From Juglans regia (taxonomy: Eukaryota; Streptophyta; Magnoliopsida; Fagales; Juglandaceae), in the NCBI RefSeq assembly GCF_001411555.2, contig NC_049905.1, forward strand, positions 806,001 through 870,000: a DNA stretch of 64,000 bases, read 5' to 3'. Position numbers and translations under genes: made by a program. This document shows, piece by piece, positions 33,226 to 45,186 of the stretch; position 1 is the stretch's first letter, and the number at the start of each line of letters is the position of its first letter. Below the pieces are notes generated by a model. The model saw only the letters and a list, made by a program, of their open reading frames with translations. It was not told the DNA's origin and did not search any database.

Positions 33226-33724
33226 TTTGCTTCCCATGTGCCCAAAGATTTGGCCATGTTTGGTTATGAAACATGGATGAAGTTTATTATTCAAAAACAC
33301 AAGTCATGACAAATCAAACATGGATGCAAAGAAATTTCATTTTCGTGCTTTAATATTTTTGTTTCGTTATTCTTTTGTCCATTTTGCTTTTCCCTCTCTT
33401 TAGAAATTGAAAAGAGATAATCTTTTATATGGCAAAGGTCATTTGATCATTGATTGATTGGTGGTGAGTTTTGAGTTCTGTTTATGGATTGAATCATACT
33501 TATCCTGATGAGATGGCCTACCTCCAAAACAAAGAGAAATCTCGTGGATATTTCCTTTGAAAATGAGAGAATATGACAAACCAAAATGCTTTGTCCAACC
33601 ACCGAAAGAAAGGAAAACTTCGTGGACATTGCCTTTGAAAAAGAAATATGGCAATCCATAAAATTTATTATTTCTATTGCTCATATGGGCAATAGGTTAA
33701 CTTAGTGTCAGGTTTTAGTTGGTT
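33226..33724. repeat. NLR upstream flank with two block-B copies
   Basis: 33490-33570 and 33600-33665 are block B in tandem, separated by a short junction. 33226-33480 recurs at 35640-35880. Confidence 0.5.
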
Positions 33725-33960
33725 ATGGGCAATAAGTTATTTGAATATTATTATTTTTAATCATTATTTTTATTTTAAAATTTAAAGAGTAGTATTATTT
33801 TTTATATTTTATTTGAGAGTTTATGAAAGTTGTAATTATTAAATAGTTATTAAATAAAAAAATTAAAAATTAAAAATATTTTATGCTTGAGTGATATTTC
33901 AAGAATAAAATATCTAAAAATATTGATAGCAATTGTAATACCAAACGGACGCTAACGTGA
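33725..33960. mobile_element. Degenerate GATGAG-family MITE interior
   Basis: TTATTTGAGAGTTTATGAAAG and TAATACCAAACGGACGCTAA match the family and the segment at 60780-61015. The termini are not clear. Confidence 0.4.
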
Positions 33961-35241
33961 AAGTGTTTATGTTCGGCTTAAGTGATATTATCAAAGTTGG
34001 TTTTTGTGCGTATGTATCTTTAAAAGTGAAGACTTCAGAAAAAGGATCTTTAAAATATTTGAGAATAATTTAAAGGATATGATGTTTAAACCTTTAAAAA
34101 CCATTACTTTTGCACACAACTTAGTGAAGTACAATATAATAATAGATTTTTTCATTTAATTACGAATGTTTTTTTAATTATTTGTTTTGGTTTTTCGCCT
34201 CTGTTGGGATATATTAATTGAAAGAAGACTGGGTAGTGGTGTTACATTAATTTTTAAAGAGTAATATAAGGTATAAGTCTTATATACACAAACATTGTGC
34301 AAGACTTTGATAAAAAAGTAGACATTACCATAAAAAGTGATTTTTTTTTTTTACATTTTTTATGATAAGGTCTATTATTTTATAAAAGATCTACGGGAAT
34401 CTTATATATTTTGAGTTTGTATATATCATTATTCATTGTTAAAACTAAACCACATTCGAATTGGGGAAAACAAATTGTGGGGGAGTAAGAAAATGGGAAA
34501 TTATTTAGACCAAAAAATGAGATAAAAAAAATGAAATAATTATTTAGTTTTTCTTTTCGACTTTTCAAAATGTCCACAAAATCCATATATCATTATATAT
34601 AGATCAGAAGGAAGAAATAGCTTACAAACTTAATTTTATTTTAATTTTTACTTTGAATTTCATTGAATATCCTGCTGTATATGGAGTGAACCAGTCTCTT
34701 TCAGTATTTTATAAAGAGGGGTAAAAAATAAAATAATCTCTTGTTTCTTTATCTTTTATTATTTTATCTGTGAGTTGGCACATGCTTTGGTCATTTGATC
34801 ATTTATTGACTGGTGGTTATCCTACTCATAGTTGCTCTTTCAAAATGCTTGTCCTGATCAGATGGCCTACTACCAAAAGAAAGGGAAACTTCGTAGACAT
34901 TGCCTTTGAAAAAGAAAGATAAAAACATTTTACTAGCATTCACCATTTAATGCATGCATGCATGGTCCCCTTATTAAATATCTCAAAGGAAATCATCCCT
35001 TGTGGTGCTAAGTGGACCACAAAGTCCGGTGGGCAAGAAATTAATGTCTTGATGCAGAGTAGCCAGCCAGAAGTTGCAATTATCCTACTTTTTCAAAGTG
35101 TTTGTCCTGATCAGATGGCCTACAACAAAAGAAAGGAAACTTCGTGGACATTGCCTTTAAAAAAGAAAGATGGCAATCCATAAAAACATTTTACCAGCAT
35201 TCACCATTTCTTGCAAGAAGTGAATGAAAGACCTCCCTCGT
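33961..35241. repeat. Cluster-flank sequence with block-B copies
   Basis: 34649-34700 recurs at 31920; 34800-34930 and 35045-35200 are block-B copies. 33970-34640 otherwise holds nothing recognised. Confidence 0.45.
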
Positions 35242-35320
35242 GAGATGCCATTTTGTCAAATAACAACGCTGCAATTAATTAAGGGAGGCAAAGAGCAATG
35301 CAACTCCAACCCTCAGCCAT
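35242..35320 (-). pseudogene. NLR gene-start relic, copy 4
   Basis: It spans from a start-like ATGGCTGAGGG to the codons around FDKMASHE on the minus strand, with an insertion of about ten bases relative to the intact genes. Confidence 0.6.
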
Positions 35321-35507
35321 ATCATGTTTTCTAATTGGCCGAAAGAATTTGGCAAAGAATAGTCAAGAAAGCTTAGTTTGATTCCTTTTGGGACAACTGA
35401 TCAATGTGGTCATCCATTCAACTTCACAGTGAAGACGACCTTTGAATAAATAAATGGACAGATAACACTCTCTTTCAGTATTTTTCTATCTTTTGTTATT
35501 TTACTTC

Positions 35508-35618
35508 ACCCCCACCTCAGCCACATTTTTTTCTTTAGAATGAAAGAAATCAAAGGAAAAAGAAGGAAGGAAGGTTAATAATGTATGAAGCAGAGCAAAA
35601 CCAGGTTGCAAGTTATAT
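35508..35618 (-). pseudogene. NLR leader and start relic, second copy
   Basis: Nearly the same as 33114-33225, but the start codon is mutated (GTG where ATG is expected). The frame ...NVAEVGVK then runs into flank. It is followed by the same upstream sequence. Confidence 0.65.
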
Positions 35619-37490
35619 TTTGCTTCCCATGTGCCCAAAGATTTGGCATGTTTGGTTATGAAACATGGATGATGTTTATTATTCAAAAACATAAGTCATG
35701 ACATGAAATCAAACATAGATGCAAAGAAATTTCGTTTTCGAGCTTTTCTATTTTTGTTTTGTTATTCTTTTGTCCGGTTTGCTTTTCCCTCTCTTTAGAA
35801 ATTGAAAAGAGAGAATCTTTTATGTGGCAAAGGTCATTTGATCATTGATTGATTGGTGGTGAGCTTTGAATTCTGTTTATGGATTGAATCATGTTTATCC
35901 TGATGAGATGGCCTACCACCAAAACAAAGAGAAACCTCGTGGATATTTTCTGTGAAAATGAGAGAATATGGCAATCCATGTAAATTAAACATTTTACCAC
36001 CATTCACCATGTAATGCATGCTCCATGTAGCTATTTCTATTGATCATATTGGCAATACGTTAATGACTACAAATCTCTTCAAGTTCCATTTTTTTTTTCT
36101 TTATGTTCTTCAAGTTCCACATGATGAAGGGTCTGGACTCTGGAATCCATTAATCTAGAATGAAAAAAATAAAATGTAATTATTTAATTTGATTATAATG
36201 CTCTCATCCGCGTATAGGATGTAATGAACCAAAAAGATACGTTGATTTCCAAGCTTGTGTCATTGGGATCTTTATACCATGTGCTAGAAGTAAACATGCT
36301 GCTGATACTTCAACTCTCCTTACTATTTTTACATAGAACCAGAATGCCTTTCTTTTTAAACTGTTGAACGATAATCTTTCAGTCCGCTTATTGGACGACA
36401 TTAAACCGCTTAATGCAGTCCCCTTCTTGATAAATTAAGTACAATAATCTTATAAAATAAAAATACTAAGCAGCAATATATATACACTTCAGTAGTTGAA
36501 TTGGTACGAATTTTATAATCACAATTATGACTTATGAGAACATACAAGTGGGAAATGTAAAAAATAGAATTACAAACTTTCAGCCCATCCACTAATTACA
36601 AGTGGGTAATGTTGAAAAGTCTTCTGTAAGAAAATAGACAAGAAAAATTTGGGAAAAGGCCTTCTACACCCATAAATTCGTAGAGCACAGAAAATCAAAT
36701 TGTACAGCAATTTTTTTTTTCAAAGTTCAGTGAGAAATGAGAATAGAACGAAAAATGCATTTGGTTTTAGAAAAGAAACAAACAAAAAAAAGAAGAAATA
36801 AACGCCTTGATTTAAAACACGCTGCTTCTTGAGACACGGGTATTGGCATTTTTGTGCTTGGATTTAGGACACAAATCCCAAAAAACAAGGATTTGGTACA
36901 TGAGATTGTTCAACTGCTATGTGAAGAATGATCCAGATTGTACATTTCTGTAGAAATCTGGGAAACTTTATCAATCATTACCGACTTTTAACGCTCAGAT
37001 TAATAAGCATGATCGTAGAGATTAGATAGATGGCTTCCATTTATGCAGCATTCCCTAAAGTTTTCTAGCTACTCCATTATTTCATCATTTGGGATCATGA
37101 TTTTGGGAGAAACTAAGTAGAAATGCTCATTAGCAAAGCCCAAATGATTGACAAAAGGTTTCAATGATTCTAAAAAAAAAAAAAATCATAAAACCTAATA
37201 TAAAAAAACAAAAATTGCTTTGCATCACCTCTTTGTACATACCTGTTGTTAACAGCAAATTCGGAAAGAACAATCTTGTCTCTTTCAGAATTCATAAGAC
37301 TTGCTTAATCAGTGAAGATCATTTGATCCAGGTGCAACTTATAAACATGATAAAACAAAAAGCTACATTCTATCATGAACTTACCCAACTCAACCCATTC
37401 TACTCTACAGCCCTCTGCCCACCAAAAAGACCATAGTTAACACGACTCCAACTAACACCAAAGCAAGGCATGAGCCTCTTGATTGTCATT
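35619..37490. other. Spacer and downstream flank of the ABA2-like gene
   Basis: 35640-36010 repeats 33226-33570 including block B. From 36010 to 37490 there is no recognised repeat and no supported coding frame; the last few hundred bases before 37490 are probably the ABA2-like 3' UTR. Confidence 0.45.
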
Positions 37491-39378
37491 TCATCTAAAC
37501 ACCCGAAGTGAGTGATTTGAGCATGTGAAACCCCCATCAACCATGAGATTAGCTCCGCTTACATACCTTGCTTCATCGCTTGCTAAGAATAGCACAGCAT
37601 TAGCCACATCATCAGTGGTCAATTCTACTCCCTGCAGGTTAGCATTCCTCCCAGTAAAATCACGAAAACCTGCCATAGCATCCTCAGTTCTCTCCTCCTC
37701 TGGCAAGTAAGCTAAAGCCAAGCCTGTTAGAACAGCATAAGGAGAAACACAGTTGACACGTATCCCATGTAGTCCAAGTTCAGCTGCAACATTCTTGGTG
37801 AGCCCTAAAACAGCATGCTTGGACCCTGTGTAGGCATGTGGACCGAGCCCCCCTATGGCACTTGCAACACTGCACAGAGAAACTATAGAGCCCTTCTTCA
37901 ATGGGATCATAATCCGAGCTGCATGTTTCATTCCAAGGAAGACTCCCTTCACATTTACATCAAATAACTTTTCAAACTCCGATATGTCTGCACTGCGGAT
38001 ATCGGGACATGGTGAACCTGACAAACCAGCATTATTGACCATGATGTCAAGTGTACCAAATCTACTGACAGTGAAGTCAACTGCACGGCAAACATCATCT
38101 TCTTTGGCGACATCACAATGGAAATAACAAGAGTTTGGTTCACCACCAAGGGTATCACAGACATGCTGGCCAAGGTTGTCCTGTAAGTCAACTATACAAA
38201 CTTTTGCACCATGTTTGTGAAATAGGCGAGCAATGCTCTCTCCAATACCAGTGGCTCCTCCTGTAATCAATGCCACTTTCCCCAATAATCTGAGGGGGAA
38301 AACACAATGAAGGTATTATATCCTACAAGGAATCTAATGCAATATGTTAGAATCTACTAAGAGATGAACTATTAGACCACTGATGGAGCTTCCGATCTGA
38401 GTTAAGACTCAGAATCCTCTCACCCCTTGTAAAGTGAAAAACAAAAAATTATCATTGAAATGAAGCAATTTGTTTTTGAGAATTTACTTCACTCACTTGA
38501 TTTCAGAAAACAAGTGTGGCTTTCCAAGGGAAATTGGTTTTCTGAGATGGGTAGATCGTTCAAATTTAGGATATCATTCAGTTGGAGAAATCAAATACTA
38601 AAAGTTAAGTTTGTGACAAGGCCATGGTAGTTGGTATTATAACTGGTAAATACTTGTCGAAGATCTTTCAGAATTAGACGCAAAGGAAATTGCGGAATAC
38701 AATTGAACAAATATGCTGTCAAAGAATTTGGAAGCAATTCCTTTTCTCGCTACCAGTTGAACAAGTAGAGGCAATATAAAACAAAAGTTCACACCAAAAA
38801 TCAACCACTGTAAAACATGTGTAAATTTAAAGAATATAGATTCTCCCATACAAAGTCATAAAGAATCTAGATTTATTCAACTCGCAAAACATTCAGCTAC
38901 AAAATTAAGCATTTCGACGATTCGTAATTTTGCCTAACCTCAAGCATTAGGAACAGGAGAGAGAGTTGTTCATCAGTTGACATGATCGCTCTTCAATTTA
39001 CAAACTAAAAAAAAAAAAATCGTAGAGCCGGCCAATATGAAATCAAAATCGAGATTTAATTCTCATATTACAAAAAGAAGGAAGAACTTTGAAAAATAGT
39101 ATTCCGCCATTCAATCAAGTATAAATCAAGATCTAAAACTACAGACTGAGATCAAACCACAATTGGTTTGACGGTAAAGCCAAAACCTTCAGTCAGAAAT
39201 TGAACAAAACAAGAGATAACATGGAGCTGAAAATCAATTGTACCCAGAAAAAAGCAGAATGTTTTAGGCAAAATGGTAAATCCCATGGAATGAAGTAGAA
39301 GAGAAAGGTAGAAAGATGTCTTATTGGTTACCTTTGGCCTGGAAGTGAAGACTCGCCACCAAATTTGGCAGCAGACAT
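37491..39378 (-). CDS. ABA2: ABA2-like short-chain dehydrogenase (xanthoxin dehydrogenase)
   Basis: Two exons on the minus strand. Exon 1 is 39378-39332 (MSAAKFGGESSLPGQ), with donor AAAG/GTAACC. Exon 2 is 38289-37491, with acceptor CCTCAG. The product is 281 residues, close to the 285 of Arabidopsis ABA2. An ATG six bases upstream (39384) is an alternative start. The classical SDR fold shows the cofactor motif TGGATGIG near residue 28, NNAG near 106, the catalytic Tyr and Lys in YTGSK near 173-177, and the family C-terminus NHSLRVFR. ABA2 oxidises xanthoxin to abscisic aldehyde in the cytosol with NAD, the penultimate step of abscisic acid synthesis. Length, single intron and both termini favour ABA2 over related SDR110C enzymes such as zerumbone synthase, but family members are similar and substrate cannot be read from sequence. 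No disabling change is seen. Confidence 0.85.
38290..39331 (-). other. Intron of the ABA2-like gene
   Basis: 1042 bp, GT-AG. The 250 bp next to exon 1 are duplicated at 18177-18430 next to the orphan exon 1. Confidence 0.8.
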
Positions 39379-39436
39379 GATCATTTGGGAGAGTTTTTTC
39401 TTCCTTCACTTTTTTCAATATCTGATTCAGGGGAGA

Positions 39437-39447
39437 GCGTATATACT
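39437..39447 (-). promoter_or_regulatory. Probable TATA box of the ABA2-like gene
   Basis: GAGTATATACG on the minus strand, about 60-70 bp before the start codon. It is conserved in the orphan duplicate at about 18540. Confidence 0.5.
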
Positions 39448-39504
39448 CATGCTTCTGTAATGCGCAAATAAATATTAGGATAAGAATAACTTGGACGTTG
39501 AGAT

Positions 39505-39640
39505 TAGGGCTGTGCATCCGGATCTGGATCCAGATTTTAAAAAGCGGGCGGGTAACCACCCAGGTTAATCTGGTCTAAAAACAGGCGGATATCTGAATTT
39601 GGGCCGGGTTATAACCGGGATATATATCCTGCAGGTTTTA
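39505..39640. mobile_element. hAT-type terminus in the ABA2-like promoter region
   Basis: TAGGGCTGTGCATCCGGATC starts at 39505 and is followed by repeats built on CCGGAT/GGATCC and CGGGTAACC, the usual pattern of hAT subterminal regions. It interrupts a match between this promoter and the duplicate at 18838. The distal end was not found, so total length is unknown. Confidence 0.6.
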
Positions 39641-40488
39641 TACCTGATTTTTTTATTTTTTTAAAAATATTTTTAACTCTTTTAAAAAGACTTCTTTTTA
39701 TAGTCTTTATGTTTATTTATTTTTTTAAACAAGTGAAAAATTCATGATTGTGGGTTTTTTCTCGGCCTTTCATGTACAGATGTTTTACAATTTTTTACAT
39801 AGCCTTTTTTAAATATCTTTCTATAGTTCTTTTGTGTTACCTTTTTTTTAAAATTTTCATTTTTTAAAAAAAACTTTATCGCCAATTCAAATTTTTACAA
39901 GAAAATAAATATAAATAATGTCGAGAAAATAAATGCAAGAACAAAATACAAGCCAATGGCATATATTTAATATTTTCTCCACCAAAGCTATTTTGTTGCT
40001 GTGATGCCTCCCCTGGTTATGACTAATCCCTTTGAAAAGAACATTTGTAAAAGATTTTCCTTTGAAGCCAATGTGGACCAGTGAGCAGAAATTAAATATC
40101 TTTCAATCCTCAAAATGAATAGAGAAACTAAGGAAGAAATGCAAGAAGTTTACTGCATTAAAGATGAACCATCCAAAGCTCATGCCACTTTCAGTCCTGC
40201 AAGAGAAATAAAAGAGAGACTTCAAGCATACTCAGTAAACCAACAGTGTCATATTTTCACTCTTAATTATTATGGAAATTTTGGAATAGGAAATATTATG
40301 CATTTCTAATTTCAATTCTGCTACAGGTACCCGTCATGGGAACCCGTAGCGGAATCGTCTGACGTGGTATTAGCCACGTCAGCTTTATATTATTATTTAA
40401 AAAAAAAATATCGCGATTCTTCAAACCCGTTCCGTGCATCTCTTGGATTCTTTTCCATCTCTATCTCTCTCTCTCGACCTCTTGAGCC
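39641..40488. other. Spacer before the CIPK pseudogene
   Basis: AT-rich with no supported gene. At 40319-40385 two short inverted repeats occur (GCTACAGGTACCC...GGGAACCCGTAGC and CTGACGTGGTATTAGCCACGTCAG), possibly a small MITE. Confidence 0.4.
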
Positions 40489-41092
40489 ATGGAACCAGGG
40501 GTTGCGCCTACCCAAACACCATCACCAGCATCCAACACCACTACCCTACTGGGGAAGTACCAATTGGGGTGGTTACTGGGACGAGGCAGCTTCGCCAAGG
40601 TGTACCAAGCACTGTCAATAGTTGATGACACAGTTGTGGCCGTGAAGATCATCGACAAGTCCAAAATCGTCGACGCCGCCATGGAACCACGAAGAATCCG
40701 AGAGATCATGGCCATGCGTCGCCTCCAGGTTCACCCCAACATTCTCAAAATCCTCAAGGTCATGGCCACCAAGACCAAGATCAATCTTGTCATGGAGCTC
40801 GCCACGGGCGATGAGCTGTTCTCCAAGATCTCGCGCAGCGGCAAGCTGGCTGGGCCGTCCGCGCGGCGGTACTTCCAGCAGCTGGTATCGGCGCTGCATT
40901 TCTGCCACCAAAACGGCGTCGCCCACAACGACGTGAAGCCGGCGCTGCATTTCTGCCACCAAAATGGCACAGCGTCGCCCACAGCGACATGAAGCCGGCG
41001 CTGCATTTCTGCCACCAAAACGGCGTCACCCACCGCGACGTGAAGCCACAGAACCTCCTGGTTCAGTCTGAAGATATTGTCTCATCTTCGTG
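40489..41092 (+). pseudogene. CIPK (SnRK3) kinase fragment with internal triplication
   Basis: From ATG 40489 the frame gives the N-terminal kinase lobe of an intronless-clade CIPK (CIPK7/14-like). It has [13 protein letters not shown] (glycine loop), [10 protein letters not shown] (catalytic lysine), the MEPRRIREI helix and [18 protein letters not shown]. The catalytic-loop segment is then repeated three times: 40888-40938, 40939-40994 and 40995-41045. The middle unit is 56 bp instead of 51 and shifts the frame. The first unit has HND where HRD is expected; the third has HRDVKPQNLL. The protein stops near 41090 and lacks the DFG half of the kinase, the NAF/FISL motif that binds CBL calcium sensors, and the PPI region. 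It cannot be an active CIPK. Confidence 0.88.
40888..41045 (+). repeat. Tandem triplication of a 51-bp kinase segment
   Basis: Units start CCGGCGCTGCATTTCTGCCA (the first has TCGGCGCTG) and end GACGTGAAG or GACATGAAG. Unit lengths are 51, 56 and 51 bp. The units are nearly identical, which suggests a recent slippage or unequal exchange. Confidence 0.9.
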
Positions 41093-42169
41093 AATCGTGG
41101 GGTCAGTTTGATTTTATAAGTGTTGATTTTAGAAACAAGACTAAGCAGAGAAACGATGCGTTTAACTTAGGGTGCAAATGCACCGTTTAAATAATGTTGA
41201 CTTGTAACTCGGGTACTCGGCGTGTCCACCATCTAGAGTGCAAGTAGCTTTTTTGTTCTAATTTAAGCTAGGGCAGACTATACACGAGAAGTGAGGATCC
41301 ATACAAAACTTCTCAAACAATCAATAACACCAACACCCGGAAAATCATTTATCATCATACCCAGAAATCAAGCAAACCGATTTTCAAAATGGATAACAAA
41401 TCTTCAAAAAATCCCAGAAAATACGAAATCAAACAAAAACCCACAAAACATAATATGCAAAATCTCACTAATCAGCAAGCAACGGCAAGATTCAACCACC
41501 AAAAGATAAAAAGACTCAAAAGCGCGAAACATGCACCAATCAGAACCAAACCACAGAACCCGATTCAAAATAACAGAGAGAGAGAGAGAACCATACTGGC
41601 GATTTTCTCTGTGACGAACAACGGAGATGTCAGCTCAGAATTTGAGTTAGGGTTTGAGTGTGAGAGTCAGAGAGAGAGAGAGATGGTGATAGAGATCCAA
41701 CGGCAGCAAGGGAAACACTAGAAGAACAAAGCAGTGCGGACGCAGAAGAAGGGAAGTGATCTGAGTTGAGTTCGAAGAAGTGAAGTAGTTGAAAGGCTTG
41801 AACAAGAAACGACGCCGTGTGGAGGGTCATGATGAAGCGCACCGTATGAGAAGAAAAGTGAAACGGGGAGTTTAGTTGAATTAAGAAGACTGTTGTCATT
41901 CAGTACGCAGCGTTTTTCAATTATAGAAATAATTAGTAGTGTTTGTAAAGCACAGCGTTTTGCGACTTAAAAACACCAAAAACTGTGCGTTTAGTGTCTG
42001 TGAGGTTTTACGTTAGTGGGCAGTGAGGTAGCTTTTATTTTGCGCGCGTCAAATTATCAAACCTGGAAGTTTGTTAGTCTGTTTTGGGAAGGAATCGAAT
42101 ATATGGTGGAAGGAAAAGGGGAAGAACGTTGGGGCATCTGGAAATTGGTTAAGTTGAATTCAGTAAGGA
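41093..42169. other. Possible leader/intron remains of an unidentified minus-strand gene
   Basis: On the minus strand 41900-41280 looks like a plant 5' leader and first intron (CT-rich leader, T-rich run with splice-like junctions). 41598-41665 recurs at 54709-54775 (GAACAACGG, TTTGAGTTAGGGTTTGA). No coding domain is recognised. Confidence 0.35.
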
Positions 42170-42395
42170 GGTTGGGTCCCTCGAAGAACCCGTATCAATA
42201 TACCTGTGGCTCACTTGAGCTTTTCTTCAAACACCTTGCGTGCCTACACTTTACATTCCTCGCAGCAGCTTCCTTTACATCCATTACATCCCTTAATTAC
42301 ATTCATTCAACACAGCAGCTTCTTCTTACATCCATTGCGTTTCCTTATTAATTATTACATCCATTCCATACAAGGTAATCTTATCATATATAATA
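42170..42395. repeat. Duplicated block, shared with 54478-54690
   Basis: AAGAACCCGTATCAATATAC through CATTCCATACAAG(G/A)TAATCTTATCA is almost identical in both places, about 210 bp. It is rich in TTACATCCATT motifs and has no stable coding frame. Confidence 0.8.
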
Positions 42396-42399
42396 AGAA

Positions 42400-42820
42400 A
42401 CTAATCCATAAAGTAATTATTTCGAACTATCTTTCATAATAGAAAAGTATAAAACTAGTGTCTAAATTGAGGGAGTCCAGCATTATCCAAAAAATATATG
42501 AAAGATAAGTATTTTGGTAAGTAAAAAATTGAGAAAAAAGAAGCATCTATACCAATAACTCCTAAGTTTGCTAAAGCATCAGTCAATCTATTATCTTCTC
42601 TTAAGTATGAATTAATTCAAAAGGAAATAAAGAATGGATATTAAGTATGTCAGTCCACATTTTAAAATACTTCCAAGGAGGCTCTTGTATTTTGTTAAAC
42701 AAGATTAGTTCACGGCAAGTAAAGAATCTGTCTCCACGATTAATTCTAAAGTTTGCATATGATACCATAATAATAAATTAACCACATTTCAAAACAGAAA
42801 GTTCATCTAGCGGATAGCAT
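42400..42820 (-). mobile_element. LINE RNase H fragment
   Basis: The minus strand has, with frame breaks, an ELIVETDS-like motif near 42740-42765, EPPWKYFKMW near 42660 and DRLTDALANLG near 42565-42600, all typical of plant LINE RNase H. The 3' part (ATTTCGAACTATCTTTCATAATAG) matches the LINE remnant at 21404. Confidence 0.65.
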
Positions 42821-44300
42821 ATATATAAAAAGCAAGCCAAGTGCTTTTAGATAGATCAGCACATGATCGATCATAACTTAGCATGCAAAAACATTCGTTT
42901 TACAATAGTGCAAGTACTGACAATAAAAACTGTGTATAAAATTATAAACAAAAAAAAAAAGTACACAAGATTTAAACAAATATTTATCTTCACTTCGCAT
43001 GAATCAAATCAACTTGAACCTAAATAAAAACAAATCAATTATCAATTCAGATTCAAATACGAACCCCAATTTCATCACACACACACACATATAGCATTTA
43101 AAAATCAAGATTTACCAGATCATTCAGTACCAATAAGTAAATGAACTTTTGCATTAAAAGTCAATTTGTTAAATCCCATTCTGTTTAATATTCCAATCAC
43201 TAATTACTAACATACATTACGTACGTGATAAACATATTGATCATATGGTAATATGTTAAGTACTGAGAGTACAAATTGTCAAGTTTTATAAATTGTTTAT
43301 GGTGCGATTTAAAGAAAAATAGTAGTACCTCACAGATACAGCTACAAGAAGGAAATCTTATCAATATGGGCCCAAGATAGCCAGAGAAGAGGGGGGAAGA
43401 AATTCAAAAGCAGCTATGTGAGTGAGGAGAAGAGTTGGCCAGCATTCGGGAAGGGAGGGAGCTGGAAGGGAAGGGAAGGGAAATGGGAGGGTCAGAGGGT
43501 GTTAAGGAGAATGTGAAGGATAACTGCTCATTGGTGGATGCAGATCACTTGGTCACAAGGGCAAAAAAGGAAGGAATCATGGGTCCTAAAGAACATGTGA
43601 ACGGGATGGGAGCGAACTCCTTGCTTGAACTAGTGCTAGTGACAGTCAGGTGCCTCTAGGTGGCCAGGTTAGCAGTGAGAAGGCAGAGTGGAGGTGTCTA
43701 CGATGAAACAGAATACCAAATGCTCACATCAACACATTGTAATGCCAAATGATATTTCACAACTTTTACTTTTTTAAGTTTTTAACGTTCAAGTAACGGT
43801 GGATTGAAGAATTAGCAGTGCGCAGCTCCACAGGGACTATATACATAATTACATATGCATGAGTGTGCACGCATATTGCAGCAGGATGATCATGAGCATC
43901 ACCAGAACATACACGTACCATTAATTAATTATAAGAAGTAACCTTTTTCTTAACTCAACCTTGGATCAGGAACTTCTCCTGGGCTAGGACCGAGGGTGAA
44001 CGAGCATGCAAGTGATTCCTCGCATTCATCAATTTGTGTGATAAAAAAGTTCACCCATATATGCTAGCTAGCTAGTTAGTAATATTAATTGCTGACTTGC
44101 AATTGGATTATAACATGATTCATTCAATGCCAATTTCACAATAACTAGCAGGAATAAGAAAGATTAAACTAATGAATATTGCTACGTCCACAAAGGAATT
44201 ACATAAAAACAATCCGTAGTTTTATCTTATTCGTTAGTTCTCATTTATAACAAAAATAATTTTAGAATCTGATGAATCACATCAAGCCACATCAATATTT
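42821..44300. other. Spacer; short repeat pieces only
   Basis: 43230-43345 resembles the tail of block B (ATGGTAATATGTTAAGTACT, ACCTCACAGATACAGC). 43390-43680 is a purine-rich stretch with an open frame (74 residues) that I do not recognise. 44190-44300 belongs to the dispersed repeat of 18940. No gene is supported. Confidence 0.4.
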
Positions 44301-44308
44301 GAGCAAAA

Positions 44309-44644
44309 ATGCTCAGTAAAGGGAAAGCAAAAACTAAGAGAAAATTTAAAGAAATAGAACGCATATTATATCCTACACTTAATTCAGGTCTAGCAATTGC
44401 GTTTGTAGTAGCTGCCACACATTTCTCCTATGCTGCCACTTTGAGATTTCAGGGGCCTGCACGAAATGTACTTTTTACCCCTGCCACAGTTGGATACTGG
44501 CGTTCTTTTAGAAGTGCCTTCAGTGTATCGAGGTTTTGCAGCGAGGATTCTGCTTATTTCAGAATCGAACCACAGGTGTGGTTCGTCCATGTCAATAATG
44601 TGGCATTGGTAGTTAAGGGAGGTGACGTTGTCCTGGAATATTGA
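44309..44644 (+). CDS. Unassigned 111-residue open frame
   Basis: It starts with a basic stretch (KGKAKTKRKFKEIER), then a mildly hydrophobic segment, then mixed sequence. Composition from 44390 to 44640 is less AT-rich than the surroundings, which is the only reason to list it. No family is recognised and no promoter or intron signals stand out. It may be a fragment of a transposed gene or chance. Confidence 0.2.
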   Translation: MLSKGKAKTKRKFKEIERILYPTLNSGLAIAFVVAATHFSYAATLRFQGPARNVLFTPATVGYWRSFRSAFSVSRFCSEDSAYFRIEPQVWFVHVNNVALVVKGGDVVLEY

Positions 44645-45186
44645 AGCATCAGCAGCAACAACACTCGCTCCAAATGTTGAAGAAAGGAATAAGGAACATT
44701 GCCATGCAATTTTTTACGAATCAGAAAGTGGATGGCAATCTCACATTATACGTACCTTGTCTTGATCATTCCCTTTTGTGTAGCAAGCCAGAATTAGTTG
44801 CAAATGTTGGGGAAGATCGATGAACTGACCAAATTACGTACAAACAAAGAGAAACTGACTACACGGAGAAAATCCATCGGGTTATTGGTGCTAACCATCT
44901 GGAGCTCAAAGGCTACATGTCATCCACGACATTTGGGGAGCTGTTATAGAAAATTAATTCTCAATACGATTAATCAAACAGAAAAGGAAAAAAAAATGGG
45001 ACAGTTAGAAAACAAAGAAAGACAAACCGATTACAAGAAAAAATGGTAGGAAAGCATATATGAAATTTAACTTCTTGGCTTTCCATTGTTTTCCAAATGG
45101 TTGATAGGTTTAATTACTGAAAAACATTCGGCAATAAAAAAAGGCATCGATTTTGGATATTTCGTGAGCAAAACAATTCGCAATGC
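44645..45186. other. Downstream flank of the second NLR gene
   Basis: No recognised coding frame. CAAGCCAGAATTAGTTGCAA near 44780 is a distant echo of block B; 45160-45186 resembles the flank of the intact NLR near 21955. Confidence 0.4.

Noticed and set aside
40115..40309. 64-codon frame upstream of the CIPK fragment
   Set aside because: No domain, spacer-like composition and no splice or promoter signals; chance ORF.
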